This document shows positions 34,302 to 43,731 of a stretch of 64,000 nt of DNA, one piece after another. Position 1 is the first letter of the stretch, and each line of letters begins with the position of its first letter. The stretch is from Sphingopyxis sp. Lineage in GTDB: Bacteria > Pseudomonadota > Alphaproteobacteria > Sphingomonadales > Sphingomonadaceae. The translations under genes were made by a program, and so were the position numbers. The stretch covers positions 40,748 to 104,747 of the forward strand of contig JASBSJ010000052.1 in the NCBI GenBank assembly GCA_030148985.1, written 5' to 3'. The notes beneath the pieces were generated by a model that was not told where the DNA came from, made no database searches, and worked only from the letters and a program-made list of their open reading frames with translations.

Positions 34302-35452
34302 TGGACATTGGCTTTTCCCCCGATGAAGCCCGATTTCGCGAAGAATGCCGCGAATGGCTGAATGCCAATGTGCCGTCCGAAAAGCGCCCCATCAACGCCG
34401 CCGAGGCGATCGAGTTTGACAAGGCGTGGCAGCGGCAATTGTTCGATGCCGGTTGGGCGGGAATCAATTGGCCGCGCGAATATGGCGGGCGCGGCCTGTC
34501 GATCGTTCAGCAGGTTATCTGGCTGGAGGAATATGCAAAGGCCCACGCGCCGTGGATCGGCGCCAATTTCGTTGGCATCAACCACGGCGGCCCGACCCTG
34601 ATCCTCAACGCCAGCGAAGAACAGAAGGCCTGGCATTTGCCGCGCATCCTGAAAGGGGAATCGATCTGGTGCCAGGGTTTCTCGGAGCCCGGTGCCGGAT
34701 CGGACCTTGCCGGCATCCGGACGCACGGGCGGATCGAAGGGGACGAACTGATCGTCAACGGGTCCAAGATATGGACCAGCTTCGCCCATGTCGCCGACTG
34801 GCAAGAGCTGGTGCTGCGGACCGAGGAAGGGTCGCGGCGACACGCGGGGTTAAGCTGGGTGATATGCGACATGCACACCCCCGGCATCAGTGTGCGGCCG
34901 ATCCGCAAGATGTCGGGGCAAACCGAATTTGCCGAGGTGTTCTACGACGATGTCCGCATCCCGCTGGCCAACGTGGTTGGCGGGCTGGGTAATGGTTGGA
35001 AAGTCGCGATGTCGACGCTGAGCTTTGAGCGCGGTACGGGCTTCATCGCCGATCAGGTCAAGCAAAGTCAGGAAATCGAAGAACTGATCGCTACCGCGCG
35101 CGCGAACGGCACCATCGCGGACGATCGCATCGCCGACGATCTGGCCCAGATGCGCGCCGAGGTCGCGGCGGTCCGGGCGATGACCTATCGCAACATATCC
35201 GAAGTGATGCGGACGGGCCAGCCGGGGCCGGAAGCATCGGTGATCCGCCTGTTCACATCGGAACTCGGCCAACGACTGGAACGCATGGCAGTGCGACTGA
35301 AAGGCGCCGCGATGCTCGATTTTCGATATGGCGATGACGACGATGTATCGGATTATCTGCGCGGTTTCGCGGCCACCATCGCGGGGGGCAGCGCCCAGAT
35401 CCAGCGCGACATCATCGGCGAGCGGTTGCTCGGCCTACCCAAATCCCGGTGA
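34301..35452 (+). CDS. Acyl-CoA dehydrogenase, large subunit of heteromeric pair 1
   Basis: A 383-residue FAD acyl-CoA dehydrogenase. Typical segments: WCQGFSEPGAGSDLAGI, VNGSKIWTSFAH, and the C-terminal FAD contact TIAGGSAQIQRDIIGERLLG, where the usual catalytic Glu before Gly-Thr is Gly. The start overlaps the upstream stop. The next gene, 4 bp away, is a shorter dehydrogenase with the HGGIG motif; adjacent unequal pairs like this form alpha2beta2 enzymes in steroid catabolism (ChsE type) and act on bulky or branched acyl-CoAs. Confidence 0.92.
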   Translation: MDIGFSPDEARFREECREWLNANVPSEKRPINAAEAIEFDKAWQRQLFDAGWAGINWPREYGGRGLSIVQQVIWLEEYAKAHAPWIGANFVGINHGGPTLILNASEEQKAWHLPRILKGESIWCQGFSEPGAGSDLAGIRTHGRIEGDELIVNGSKIWTSFAHVADWQELVLRTEEGSRRHAGLSWVICDMHTPGISVRPIRKMSGQTEFAEVFYDDVRIPLANVVGGLGNGWKVAMSTLSFERGTGFIADQVKQSQEIEELIATARANGTIADDRIADDLAQMRAEVAAVRAMTYRNISEVMRTGQPGPEASVIRLFTSELGQRLERMAVRLKGAAMLDFRYGDDDDVSDYLRGFAATIAGGSAQIQRDIIGERLLGLPKSR

Positions 35453-35456
35453 CACG

Positions 35457-36347
35457 ATGGACCTGACCCCGAACGACGACCAGATCGCACTGGTCTCCGC
35501 CACCGCCGACTGGTGCCGCGACCATATGGCGATCGAAGATGCGCGCTCGCGCAGCGACGATCTTTGGCAGCAAATCGACGCAATGGGCTGGACCGCCATG
35601 ACCGGCCCCGAAATGGAGCTCGATCACGCGACCGAAGCGCTGGCCTTTGCCGAATTAGGCCGTTTTCTAGCACCGGTGGCGCTGCTGTCGAGCGCCGTGG
35701 CCGCGCGCTGGGAATCCCGCCAGGGGAGGATTGCGCTCGCCGTGACCGAGGGCAACATGTTGCGGGTGCTGGACGGCTCCGATGCGTCGACCGCGCTGGG
35801 AGTCGTCGATCGTCGCGCAATGCTTTTCGATCTTCCAGCACCGTTGAGTGCGCGGTCTTCGCTCGACCCTACCGTAACGGTCGCCTGCTTCGACGAACCG
35901 CTTTCGGCCCATGCGATTGCCGATGCTCGCGCTGCGCTGCACCTCCAGCTTGTCGCCGCTGCGTTCGCGGTCGGCTGTGCCGACGCGGCGCGCGACATGG
36001 CGGCAGGATATGCCGTCATACGCGAGCAATTCGAGCGGCCGATCGGCTGGTTCCAGGCGATCAAACATATGTGCGCCGACATGGCCGTGCGCGCTGCCGT
36101 CGCCCGTTCGCAGCTATATTATGCGGCGTGCGCACTCGATTCCGGCGCCGATGAAGCGGCGTTTCATGTGGCGGCAGCGAAGCGACTTGCCGACCAGGCC
36201 GCGCTGGAAAATAGCCGCGCCAACATTCAGGTGCATGGCGGGATAGGCATGACCGACGAAGCTTTGCCACATCTGTGCCTGAAACGCGCGCATCTGCTGC
36301 AATTCGTCGTTCCCGCCGAGCGAAGCGCCTTATTGGTCATCGCCTGA
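35457..36347 (+). CDS. Acyl-CoA dehydrogenase, small subunit of heteromeric pair 1
   Basis: A 296-residue acyl-CoA dehydrogenase, shorter than the 380-400 of homomeric enzymes. It has the REQFERPIGWFQAIKHM helix and the C-terminal VHGGIGMTDEALPHL with an acidic residue in the base region, but a reduced middle domain. ATG 35457 is four bases after the large-subunit stop. Its 3' end overlaps the convergent TetR gene by 11 bases. It is the last gene of the operon starting at 31860. Confidence 0.88.
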   Translation: MDLTPNDDQIALVSATADWCRDHMAIEDARSRSDDLWQQIDAMGWTAMTGPEMELDHATEALAFAELGRFLAPVALLSSAVAARWESRQGRIALAVTEGNMLRVLDGSDASTALGVVDRRAMLFDLPAPLSARSSLDPTVTVACFDEPLSAHAIADARAALHLQLVAAAFAVGCADAARDMAAGYAVIREQFERPIGWFQAIKHMCADMAVRAAVARSQLYYAACALDSGADEAAFHVAAAKRLADQAALENSRANIQVHGGIGMTDEALPHLCLKRAHLLQFVVPAERSALLVIA

Positions 36348-36912
36348 CATGTCCATTATCGACAATCGCCTGAAACTCATCCTCGAGCCAGCGGCGCAGG
36401 TCAGGATCGACCGCGCCTGCAAATCCGGCCAACGGAAGCTGTTCGCGATACGTAAAGAAGCCAAGCGAGATCATCATCAGACGCGCCGCGCGAACGCCGG
36501 CATCGGCCCCGCCGATCCACTGCGCCAGCGGTTCGAGCACGCGTTCGTGCAGCAACCGCTGGGCCACGGAGCGCGCTTCCGCGTCGGCGGCGGCACGAAA
36601 CAGCATCGGCAAGGGGCTGACGCGCCCGTCCCCGTCGGCGAAGCGCGCCACGATAAGCTTGCCGAATTCGGCTTTCGGCAAATCGGTCATCAGCCGCGCG
36701 TCCAGCGCCGCCTCCAGCGCTGCCTCGAACAATTTGAGCTTGCCCCCGAAATAGCGACTGACGAGCGACTGGTTCACCCCGGCGCGCGCGGTGATGTCGC
36801 GTATCGTCGCCGCGGCGAAGCCCTTTTCCGCAAACACCTGCTGCGCGGCCTGCAATATCGCTTCTCGCGTCCGGTCGGCATCGCGTGGTCGCGGATCAAT
36901 CTTTGTCGCCAT
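36337..36912 (-). CDS. TetR/AcrR-family transcriptional regulator
   Basis: A 191-residue TetR repressor: RTREAILQAAQQVFAEKGF, then helix-turn-helix TIRDITARAGVNQSLVSRYFGGK. The C-terminal domain (MLFRAAADAEARSVAQRLL) resembles TetR_C-type ligand domains. ATG 36912 has GGAGGTG upstream; the longer in-frame ATG at 36933 would run into the operator. It is divergent from a P450 operon, with a perfect 16-bp palindrome between, so it should repress that operon and itself. Confidence 0.9.
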   Translation of the reverse strand: MATKIDPRPRDADRTREAILQAAQQVFAEKGFAAATIRDITARAGVNQSLVSRYFGGKLKLFEAALEAALDARLMTDLPKAEFGKLIVARFADGDGRVSPLPMLFRAAADAEARSVAQRLLHERVLEPLAQWIGGADAGVRAARLMMISLGFFTYREQLPLAGFAGAVDPDLRRWLEDEFQAIVDNGHVRR

Positions 36913-36936
36913 GACACCTCCGTGTTGACTCACGAT

Positions 36937-36952
36937 GTAAACGTACGTTTAC
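36937..36952. promoter_or_regulatory. Perfect 16-bp palindrome GTAAACGTACGTTTAC, TetR operator
   Basis: The palindrome lies in the 63-bp gap between the TetR gene (24 bp away) and the P450 start (23 bp away). Its symmetry and place are those of a TetR-family operator. It is unrelated to the two other operator types in the window. Confidence 0.8.
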
Positions 36953-36975
36953 TTGCTGGCAACAGGAGAGGATAG

Positions 36976-38169
36976 ATGAGTGAGTCGCCCGCGCAACCGG
37001 CGCGTTCGCCGGTGTTCGAATTTGATTATATCGCCGATCCCGGCATCCTTGCCGATTGTCACGCCCGCTATTGGGAGCTGAAGGAAACCGCGCCGCCGGT
37101 GTTCTGGACCAACGCCCACGGCGGCCATTGGGTCTGCAACACGGGCGCGTCGGTGCAGCATGTCGTGCGGCACCCGGAGATATTTTCGAGCCGTTATCTG
37201 TCGATTCCCCCGAACCCCAACCAGCCGAAAATGATTCCCGAAATGCTCGATCCGCCCGAGCACCGGCCTTATCGGCAAATGCTGCGTCCCTTTTTCGAAT
37301 CCAAGGCGATCGAACCCTTGGAGGGACGTGTCGCCGAATGGACCGACCGCCTGCTGAGCGAAGTGGCGGACGCGGGCGAATGTGAATTTGTCGCCGCCGT
37401 CGCCTCGCGGCTGCCGGTGGCCGTGTTCATGGAATTGTTCGGCTTTCCGATGGACCGCTTTGATGAGTTCCGGCACCTGGTGGTGGATTTTTTCAGCGCC
37501 CGCGCCAGCCCGGAGGAGCGCAACCTGCTCGCGCAGCGCATTTTGGGTCATATCGCTGAGCTGATCCAAGCGCGAATGGCGGCGCCCGAGGACGACATGA
37601 TTTCCAAGATCATCGTCAGCGAAGTCGATGGCCGACGCCTGGAATTCGACGAGTTGATGTCGATCGGTTTCCTGATGTTTCTTGCCGGGCTGGATACGGT
37701 CACAAATGCGATGAGCTTCGGAATGCGCCACCTGGCGCATGACAGCACCTTACGGCAGCGGGCAATCGACGATCCGGACGTGATTCCTGATCTGGTCGAA
37801 GAATTGCTGCGACGCTATGCCTTTGTCGCGACGCCGCGCTACATCGTTCAGGATACGGAGCTGGAGGGCGCACAGCTTCGCGCGGGCGATTGCATCCTTG
37901 CCCCCCTGCCGCTCGTCGGCTGGGACGAAGCGCTCAATCCCGACCCCGCCACGGTGTCGGTCGAACGCCAATTCTATCGCCACGCCGCCTTCGGATCGGG
38001 AATCCACACCTGCCTGGGCCTGCATCTGGCGCGCATGGAACTGATCATCTTCTATCGCGCCTGGTTCAGCCGGATCGGCCATTTCCGCCAGGTTGAGACC
38101 GGCGATGAAAGCTGTCGCGGCGGCAGCGTGATGGCCCTCGAACATTTGCATCTGGCGTGGGACGCCTGA
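36976..38169 (+). CDS. Cytochrome P450, CYP101/CYP111-like
   Basis: A 397-residue soluble P450. I-helix LAGLDTVTN with D240-T241; ExxR in VEELLRRYA; heme loop FGSGIHTCLG with Cys346, a canonical form unlike the P450 at 2257. An AGGAGAGG Shine-Dalgarno precedes ATG 36976. The operon continues with an aldehyde dehydrogenase and an SDR, so the product is probably a primary or allylic alcohol oxidised stepwise. Control is by the divergent TetR, separate from the GntR-type regulon. No dedicated ferredoxin gene follows. Confidence 0.93.
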   Translation: MSESPAQPARSPVFEFDYIADPGILADCHARYWELKETAPPVFWTNAHGGHWVCNTGASVQHVVRHPEIFSSRYLSIPPNPNQPKMIPEMLDPPEHRPYRQMLRPFFESKAIEPLEGRVAEWTDRLLSEVADAGECEFVAAVASRLPVAVFMELFGFPMDRFDEFRHLVVDFFSARASPEERNLLAQRILGHIAELIQARMAAPEDDMISKIIVSEVDGRRLEFDELMSIGFLMFLAGLDTVTNAMSFGMRHLAHDSTLRQRAIDDPDVIPDLVEELLRRYAFVATPRYIVQDTELEGAQLRAGDCILAPLPLVGWDEALNPDPATVSVERQFYRHAAFGSGIHTCLGLHLARMELIIFYRAWFSRIGHFRQVETGDESCRGGSVMALEHLHLAWDA

Positions 38170-38191
38170 CATAATTTTGGGAGAAACGAGC

Positions 38192-39676
38192 ATGGCAAGT
38201 CCAGCACCCGCGGTGCATCTGCATCTGGGACATGAGCAACGCACGAGCGGCACGGGTGGAACGCACTCGCACCTGCACCCGGTCAAACAGACGGTGCAGG
38301 CGGACATTCCCCTTGCCGGGGCAAGGGAAGTCGAAGAGGCCGTCGCCAAAGCCGAAGCCGTGCGCGATGAGTGGCGACGGACGCGGCCGGAGGTCCGGCG
38401 CGACATATTGAACCGCCTTGCCGACCTGCTGGACGCCAACAAGGCAAAACTTGCCGAAATGGCGGCGCTCGACGGCGGTACCACGCTGCTGGTCGGCGAA
38501 CGCGGGGTCGATACAGCCGTCGCCTGGACCCGCTATTATGCCGGCTGGTGCGACAAGCTGACCGGCGAATTGATGAGCACATTCGATACGCGCGGCGAAT
38601 TTTCCTATTCGGTGCCCGAACCGATCGGGATCGTCGGCATCATCATCACCTGGAACGGGCCGCTGATTTCGCTGGGCATGAAGGTTTGCGCGGCGCTGGC
38701 CGCGGGCAATTGCGTCATCTGCAAGCCCGCCGAGATTACGCCCTTTGCGCCCGAATTGTTCGCGCAATTGTGCCGCGAAGCAGGGGTTCCGGACGGTGTC
38801 TTGTCGATTTTGCCAGGCAACGCCGACTGTGGCGAAGCGATCGTCCGGCACAAGAAAATCCGCAAAATCAGCTTCACTGGCGGGCCGATCACCGCGCGCA
38901 AGATCCTGACCGCCTGCGCCGAAGAGATCAAACCAAGCGTGATGGAGCTAGGCGGAAAGTCCGCCAGTATCGTCTTTCCCGACTGTGACATCCAGGCGGC
39001 GGCGGAACGCGCCGTTTTCTGGACTGTCGGGTGCCTCTCCGGCCAGGGCTGCGCCCTGCCCACGCGGCAGATCGTCCACGCCGAGATTTACGACGATTTC
39101 GTCGCCCGACTGAAAGCGATCATTGCGCAGTTCAAGGTTGGGGATCCGATGGACCCGACCGTTGCGGTCGGCCCGGTGATCAACAAGGCCGCCGTCGACC
39201 GTATCCTGGGCATGTTCGAACGCGCCCGCGCCGACAATGCCTGTACCTTCGAACTGGGGGGCGGTCGGTGCGGCGGCGATCTGGCCGACGGCAATTTCAT
39301 CGAACCGACGCTGATCGTCGATGCCGATCCGGATCATGAGATCAGTCAGGTGGAGATTTTCGGCCCGGCGGTTGTCGTCATGAAATTTCATCACGAGGAT
39401 GAGGCCGTCGCGATTGCGAACAACAGCGAATATGGCCTGGCTGCCTATATCCAGTCGAACGACCTTCAGCGGGTGCATCGCCTGTCGGAACGGCTGAACG
39501 CCGGCGGCGTCTATAATAATGGCGGTTTCCAGATCAATCCGCATACACCCTTCGGCGGCATCGGCATCTCGGGCTTTGGCAAGGAAGGTGGCAAGGCCGG
39601 AATCGACGAATTCCTCCACTACAAGACCGTGACCATCGGCGTCGGCGCTCCGATCTTTCCGAAGCAGGAGGCGTGA
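38192..39676 (+). CDS. Aldehyde dehydrogenase with histidine-rich N-terminus
   Basis: A 494-residue ALDH with MELGGKS (E252) and GQGCALPTR (C287) and the C-terminal FGGIGISGFGKEGG. The first 35 residues are odd: VHLHLGHEQ and GGTHSHLHP carry seven His, replacing the normal first strands (the usual INGEW-type segment is missing). This could bind metal or simply be a diverged leader. ATG 38192 has GGGAG eight bases upstream; a TTG at 38177 is a weaker option. It follows the P450 by 22 bp and its stop overlaps the next SDR start (GTGA). Confidence 0.9.
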   Translation: MASPAPAVHLHLGHEQRTSGTGGTHSHLHPVKQTVQADIPLAGAREVEEAVAKAEAVRDEWRRTRPEVRRDILNRLADLLDANKAKLAEMAALDGGTTLLVGERGVDTAVAWTRYYAGWCDKLTGELMSTFDTRGEFSYSVPEPIGIVGIIITWNGPLISLGMKVCAALAAGNCVICKPAEITPFAPELFAQLCREAGVPDGVLSILPGNADCGEAIVRHKKIRKISFTGGPITARKILTACAEEIKPSVMELGGKSASIVFPDCDIQAAAERAVFWTVGCLSGQGCALPTRQIVHAEIYDDFVARLKAIIAQFKVGDPMDPTVAVGPVINKAAVDRILGMFERARADNACTFELGGGRCGGDLADGNFIEPTLIVDADPDHEISQVEIFGPAVVVMKFHHEDEAVAIANNSEYGLAAYIQSNDLQRVHRLSERLNAGGVYNNGGFQINPHTPFGGIGISGFGKEGGKAGIDEFLHYKTVTIGVGAPIFPKQEA

Positions 39677-40467
39677 ACGTGCAGGATTTCACCAACGAAA
39701 AATTTCGGTTGGACGGCAAGGTCGCCATCGTCACCGGCGCCGGAGGACGGGGCAACAGCATCGGACGCGCCTATGCTGTGGGACTCGCCAACGCGGGGGC
39801 CAGCATTGTCGTCGCCGATCTCAATAAGGAAGGCGCCGAGCGGGTCGCGGCCGAGATCAACGATGGCGGCGGCACCGCCATCGCGGCCCAGGTCGATATC
39901 GCCGACGAAGCGTCGGTTGCGGCAATGATGGAGGCCACCCGGACGGCTTTTGGCGGACTGGATATTCTGGTCAACAACGCCGCGTTGATGGTCGAAGCCG
40001 TCGGGACGCCCACGATCCAAACGAGCATTGCCGATTTCGAACGCCTGATGCGCGTGAACCTTATGGGCGCGTTGATCTGTGCCAAGGCTACCGTCCCGCT
40101 GTTCCAGGCGCGCGGCGGCGGCAAGATCGTCAATCAGCTGTCCGCAGGCGGATTTCCCGCGCAAACCACCTATGGCATCAGCAAGGTCGCCCTGTTGGGG
40201 TTGACCACGACGCTTGCCACCGAACTTGGACGGATGAACATCAACGTCAATGCGATTGCGCCGGGCATGACCATGTCGGACGCGGGCAAGGCGCTGACGC
40301 CCGAGGAAAGCCCCTTCGTCCAGGCCGCGATGGCGCGCGTCGTCAAACAGCCGCGCGGCGAGCCTCAGGATCTCGTCGGCGCCCTCCTGCTCCTTTGCTC
40401 GCCTGCGGGCGATTGGATCACGGGGCAGGCACTGAACGTCGATGGCGGTTTCATCATGCGCAATTGA
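39673..40467 (+). CDS. Short-chain dehydrogenase/reductase
   Basis: A 264-residue SDR starting at a GTG that overlaps the aldehyde dehydrogenase stop. Cofactor loop TGAGGRGNSIGRA has an extended glycine-rich turn; NNAAL, catalytic Ser in NQLSAGG, YGISK, and WITGQALNVDGG at the end. It could oxidise the alcohol made by the P450 or a later hydroxyacyl-CoA. It ends 17 bp from the convergent CoA ligase. Confidence 0.87.
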   Translation: MNVQDFTNEKFRLDGKVAIVTGAGGRGNSIGRAYAVGLANAGASIVVADLNKEGAERVAAEINDGGGTAIAAQVDIADEASVAAMMEATRTAFGGLDILVNNAALMVEAVGTPTIQTSIADFERLMRVNLMGALICAKATVPLFQARGGGKIVNQLSAGGFPAQTTYGISKVALLGLTTTLATELGRMNINVNAIAPGMTMSDAGKALTPEESPFVQAAMARVVKQPRGEPQDLVGALLLLCSPAGDWITGQALNVDGGFIMRN

Positions 40468-40484
40468 CGCTCGATGGCGCCGGT

Positions 40485-41996
40485 TCAGGAACAGCGCCGC
40501 AATTCATGCTTCAACACCTTGCCCGATGCATTGCGCGGAAGCTCCGACAGGATGGTCAGCCGTTCGGGAGTTTTTTGTTTCGCACTGCCGGCCGCAAAGA
40601 AATGTTCGCGCAGTTCGTCGATCGTCAGCGTCGCCTCTGACGCCAGGACGACACAGGCGCGGACCACTTCGCCCATGCGATCGTCCGGCGCTGCTACCGC
40701 CGCCGCATCGACAATTGCCGGATGCGCAAGCAGCAGCGCTTCGACTTCCTTTGACGAGATATTTTCGCCGCCGCGAATGATGATGTCTTTTTTGCGATCG
40801 GTGATCAGCAGATAGCCGTCGTCGTCGAGGCGGCCAATATCGCCGGTGCGATACCAACCTCCCGGAAGGAAGGCGTTCGCGTTCAGCGCGGGATCGAGAT
40901 AGCCCAGAAACAGGTCGGGTCCGCGCGTACAGATCTCGCCGTCGCAACCGGCGGGCACATCATTGCCGTCGTCATCGACGAAGCGCATTTCACAACCCGC
41001 GATCGCCCGGCCTTCGGTGTGGAGCTGCTTGTCAAGCGGATCGTCGACGGTGCCGGAAGTCACGGTGGGATGCTCGCTCGATCCATAGCAGTGATAGACG
41101 GCGAGCCCCCGCGCCTGACAGCGCTCGACAAGCGAGGACGGAACCGGCGCCGCGCCAACCAGATATTGGCGGAGCGACGAGAGGTCATAGCCATTTGCGT
41201 CGGCCGCCGTGAGCATACCCGACAAGTGAAAGGGCGTCCCCGAAGAGGCGGTCGGCTTGTACCGATCGATCAGTTCGGCGGCGAGGGTCGCATCCCACTG
41301 GTCCATCAGCACCAGCGGCGTTCCCTGGCAAAGAAAGCGGTACATGGACAGGGCGCCCGCGACATGGCCGGGGGGCCAGGGCGAGATGACAATATCCGCT
41401 TCCTTCTCACCCCGCATTTCCCGCATCGAGGCCATCTCGGCCAGGAACGTGCGCGCGCTGTGCATCACACCCTTGGGATCGGCGGTGGTCCCCGACGTAT
41501 ATACCAGCAGTGCGAGTTCGTCGGAATCACATGGCACAGGGTCCGCCATCGCCCCGTCACTTTCCAGCGCACCGAAATCCTCTCCGGCACGGATATGCCG
41601 CTCGAGCATCGGCAATTCGCCGCACTCGGCGACAAGGCGTCCATAATCGGTGCCGCGAAAATGATCTGGCGTAAAAAGCCAGCGCGCCTTCGACTGACGC
41701 AGGATAAACGACAGTTCCTTGGCACCATAGATGGTTACGATCGGTAACATGACCGCGCCTGCCTGTGCCGCGGCAACCGCAACGACAAGCCATTCGCGCC
41801 AATTGGGGAGCATACAGCCGACCACATCGCCAGGCCGGATCCCCGCCTCGCTCATCCGGCTTCCCATGCGGCGCCCCGCCGCCGTTACTTCACCAAGCCC
41901 GGTGCGGCACGGGCGCATGTCCGAAGCGACGATCAGCGACGCCTGCGGCGCACGCGCCGCCGCCGCGATCATCGCATCGATGAACGATGCCGTCAT
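40485..41996 (-). CDS. AMP-forming acyl-CoA ligase
   Basis: A 503-residue ANL ligase with YTSGTTADPKGV, YGSSE, GGWYRTGDIG, RGGENISSKEVE and PRNASGKVLKHELR holding the catalytic Lys. The GGENIS and SGK motifs match medium-chain or cyclohexane-carboxylate/steroid-acid ligases, but specificity cannot be assigned. Its start overlaps the stop of the GntR gene (ATGA), so ligase and regulator are co-expressed, a layout seen when the regulator senses the acyl-CoA product. Confidence 0.92.
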   Translation of the reverse strand: MTASFIDAMIAAAARAPQASLIVASDMRPCRTGLGEVTAAGRRMGSRMSEAGIRPGDVVGCMLPNWREWLVVAVAAAQAGAVMLPIVTIYGAKELSFILRQSKARWLFTPDHFRGTDYGRLVAECGELPMLERHIRAGEDFGALESDGAMADPVPCDSDELALLVYTSGTTADPKGVMHSARTFLAEMASMREMRGEKEADIVISPWPPGHVAGALSMYRFLCQGTPLVLMDQWDATLAAELIDRYKPTASSGTPFHLSGMLTAADANGYDLSSLRQYLVGAAPVPSSLVERCQARGLAVYHCYGSSEHPTVTSGTVDDPLDKQLHTEGRAIAGCEMRFVDDDGNDVPAGCDGEICTRGPDLFLGYLDPALNANAFLPGGWYRTGDIGRLDDDGYLLITDRKKDIIIRGGENISSKEVEALLLAHPAIVDAAAVAAPDDRMGEVVRACVVLASEATLTIDELREHFFAAGSAKQKTPERLTILSELPRNASGKVLKHELRRCS

Positions 41997-42763
41997 GCGT
42001 GCAGGGAATCGACGATCCGCTCGCCTTCACCGCGCTGCGCCCAGGTTTCATTGGCGTTGCGAAGGTGGAGGCGCCAGTGCGCCACTGCGCCTTCGACATC
42101 GCCTTCTTCGATCATCTTGACCAGTTTGACATAGGATTTGAAACCGGCGCGCAGGCTCTTGTACTTCTCCTCGTTCGATCGCGGATGGCGGCGCTGATAA
42201 TCATTCTGGTGATTGCGCGCGAGGTTGAGCAGCATCCGGTTCATAAAACCCAGCGTATTGTTGCCGGTCGCTTCGACCAGAGCCTGGTGAAAAACCGCAA
42301 TATTATCGACGAATTCGGCGTGACGGTCGGTCTGGAGCATATCTTCAAGCTCGGCCAATATGTCCTTCACCCGTGCCATGCCGGGGGTCTGCCCCTTCGA
42401 TGTCGCAAGCCAGCGCACGACGGTGGGTTCGATCGCCAGCCGCGCCGCATACAGATCGGCGATGGTCGTCCCTTGCGATTCCAGCACATATCCGGCGTAG
42501 CGGGACACAAGTTCGGTGGAGGGTTGATGCACCCGCGCGCCGCTTCGCGATCCGCGCACCACACTGATCAGATTTTCTGCCTCCAGGATGCGAAAGGCTT
42601 CGCGCAGCGTCGGGCGCGAAATGCCCAGCGTCGCCATCAATGTTCCTTCGGGGGGAAGCGAGTCACCTTCCTGAAGTTCGCCGCGGATGATTTGCGCCCT
42701 GATCTGGTCGGCGACCAGTTCCGATGTTTTCGGAACCCGGATTCGCGCGTTGCCATTATCCAT
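41993..42763 (-). CDS. GntR-family regulator, FadR/FCD subfamily
   Basis: A 256-residue regulator: winged helix LPPEGTLMATLGISRPTLREAFRIL with wing RGSRSGARVH, then an FCD domain that keeps His at the metal positions (AVFHQALVEATGNN and AHWRLHLRN). The recognition helix SRPTLR equals that of the GntR at 19426-20142, so both may read the same or similar operators. ATG 42763 is used; an in-frame TTG lies two codons upstream. The 107-bp gap ahead of it has no obvious palindrome. It is the second candidate for the regulon controller. Confidence 0.9.
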   Translation of the reverse strand: MDNGNARIRVPKTSELVADQIRAQIIRGELQEGDSLPPEGTLMATLGISRPTLREAFRILEAENLISVVRGSRSGARVHQPSTELVSRYAGYVLESQGTTIADLYAARLAIEPTVVRWLATSKGQTPGMARVKDILAELEDMLQTDRHAEFVDNIAVFHQALVEATGNNTLGFMNRMLLNLARNHQNDYQRRHPRSNEEKYKSLRAGFKSYVKLVKMIEEGDVEGAVAHWRLHLRNANETWAQRGEGERIVDSLHA

Positions 42764-42870
42764 CTGCAAAATCTTGCCCCTTGTGCCGATGCGTCGTCAT
42801 CCCGTGCGGACCAGATCGTGCCTTTAAGGCCTTTCCGGCGCCCCCGCAATGCGGCTGCGTCCGCCCGCGC

Positions 42871-43731
42871 TCAGCCCCCAAAGGACAATCCTTCGTTCAA
42901 GGTCCATTTGCCCCCCTGTCCGCGCACCCAGCCCGATGAAGCCCAGGTTCCGCCATCAACCGGCAGGAGGACGCCCGTAATATAGCTCGCCATCCTGCTC
43001 GACAGGAAAAGCGCCGCGTCGCCGCACTCCATGTCGATGCCTTCGCGGCCAAGCGGGATAAGGCGATTCATCGCATCGACCTCGTCGTCGCTGCGCTGGC
43101 GCCATGTCCCGGGATCGACCGGCCCGGCGCGATTTCCTTGGTTGCCCGGCGTGACGGTGTGGTCGGGGGCAAGGCAATTGACGCGAATGCCGTGCGCCGA
43201 CAATTCGAGCGCCATCGACCGGGTAAAGCTGAACATCCCCGCTTTGCACGCCGCATAGACCGCGAAGTTCGGCGCCGCGCGCGTCGCCTCGATACTGGCG
43301 ACGTTGACGATTGAACCGCCCTTTCCGCCCGCAACCATATGCCGAGCCGCCGCTTGCGTCGCCACCAGCATCGACATCAGGTTGATCTCGATATGCTTTC
43401 GCATCGAACGTTCGCTCTGATCGAGAAAGGGCCGCGCCGACACGCCGCCCGCATTGTTGACCAGGATGTCGAGCCGCCCGAATTCGGCGGCCGCCTCGTC
43501 GATCGCCGCGCGGAGTGCGTCGCTCTCCATAACGTCGGCAGGAAATGTCAGTGCGCGCGCGCCCGTCTCGCGGATGCGGGTCGCCGTTTCCTCCGCCCGT
43601 TCCGCAATAATGTCCAGGATCGCAATATCGGCCCCTGCTTCGGCCAGCCGGATCGCAATGGCGCGGCCGATACCGCCGCCGCCGCCGGTCACGAACGCCG
43701 CCTGCCCGTCGAGACGCAGCCGATCAGTCAT
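42871..43731 (-). CDS. Short-chain dehydrogenase, possible active partner of an adjacent pseudo-SDR
   Basis: A 286-residue SDR with TGGGGGIGRA, NNAGG, NVASIEA and YAACK. The loop after strand 6 is long (TVTPGNQGNRAGPVDPGTWRQ) and the C-terminus extends beyond VDGGTW, giving a larger substrate pocket than FabG. Its start overlaps by 8 bp the end of a truncated SDR-like gene that lacks catalytic residues. Paired active/inactive SDRs form the heteromeric BbsCD dehydrogenase of toluene degradation, a plausible model here. Confidence 0.87.
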   Translation of the reverse strand: MTDRLRLDGQAAFVTGGGGGIGRAIAIRLAEAGADIAILDIIAERAEETATRIRETGARALTFPADVMESDALRAAIDEAAAEFGRLDILVNNAGGVSARPFLDQSERSMRKHIEINLMSMLVATQAAARHMVAGGKGGSIVNVASIEATRAAPNFAVYAACKAGMFSFTRSMALELSAHGIRVNCLAPDHTVTPGNQGNRAGPVDPGTWRQRSDDEVDAMNRLIPLGREGIDMECGDAALFLSSRMASYITGVLLPVDGGTWASSGWVRGQGGKWTLNEGLSFGG

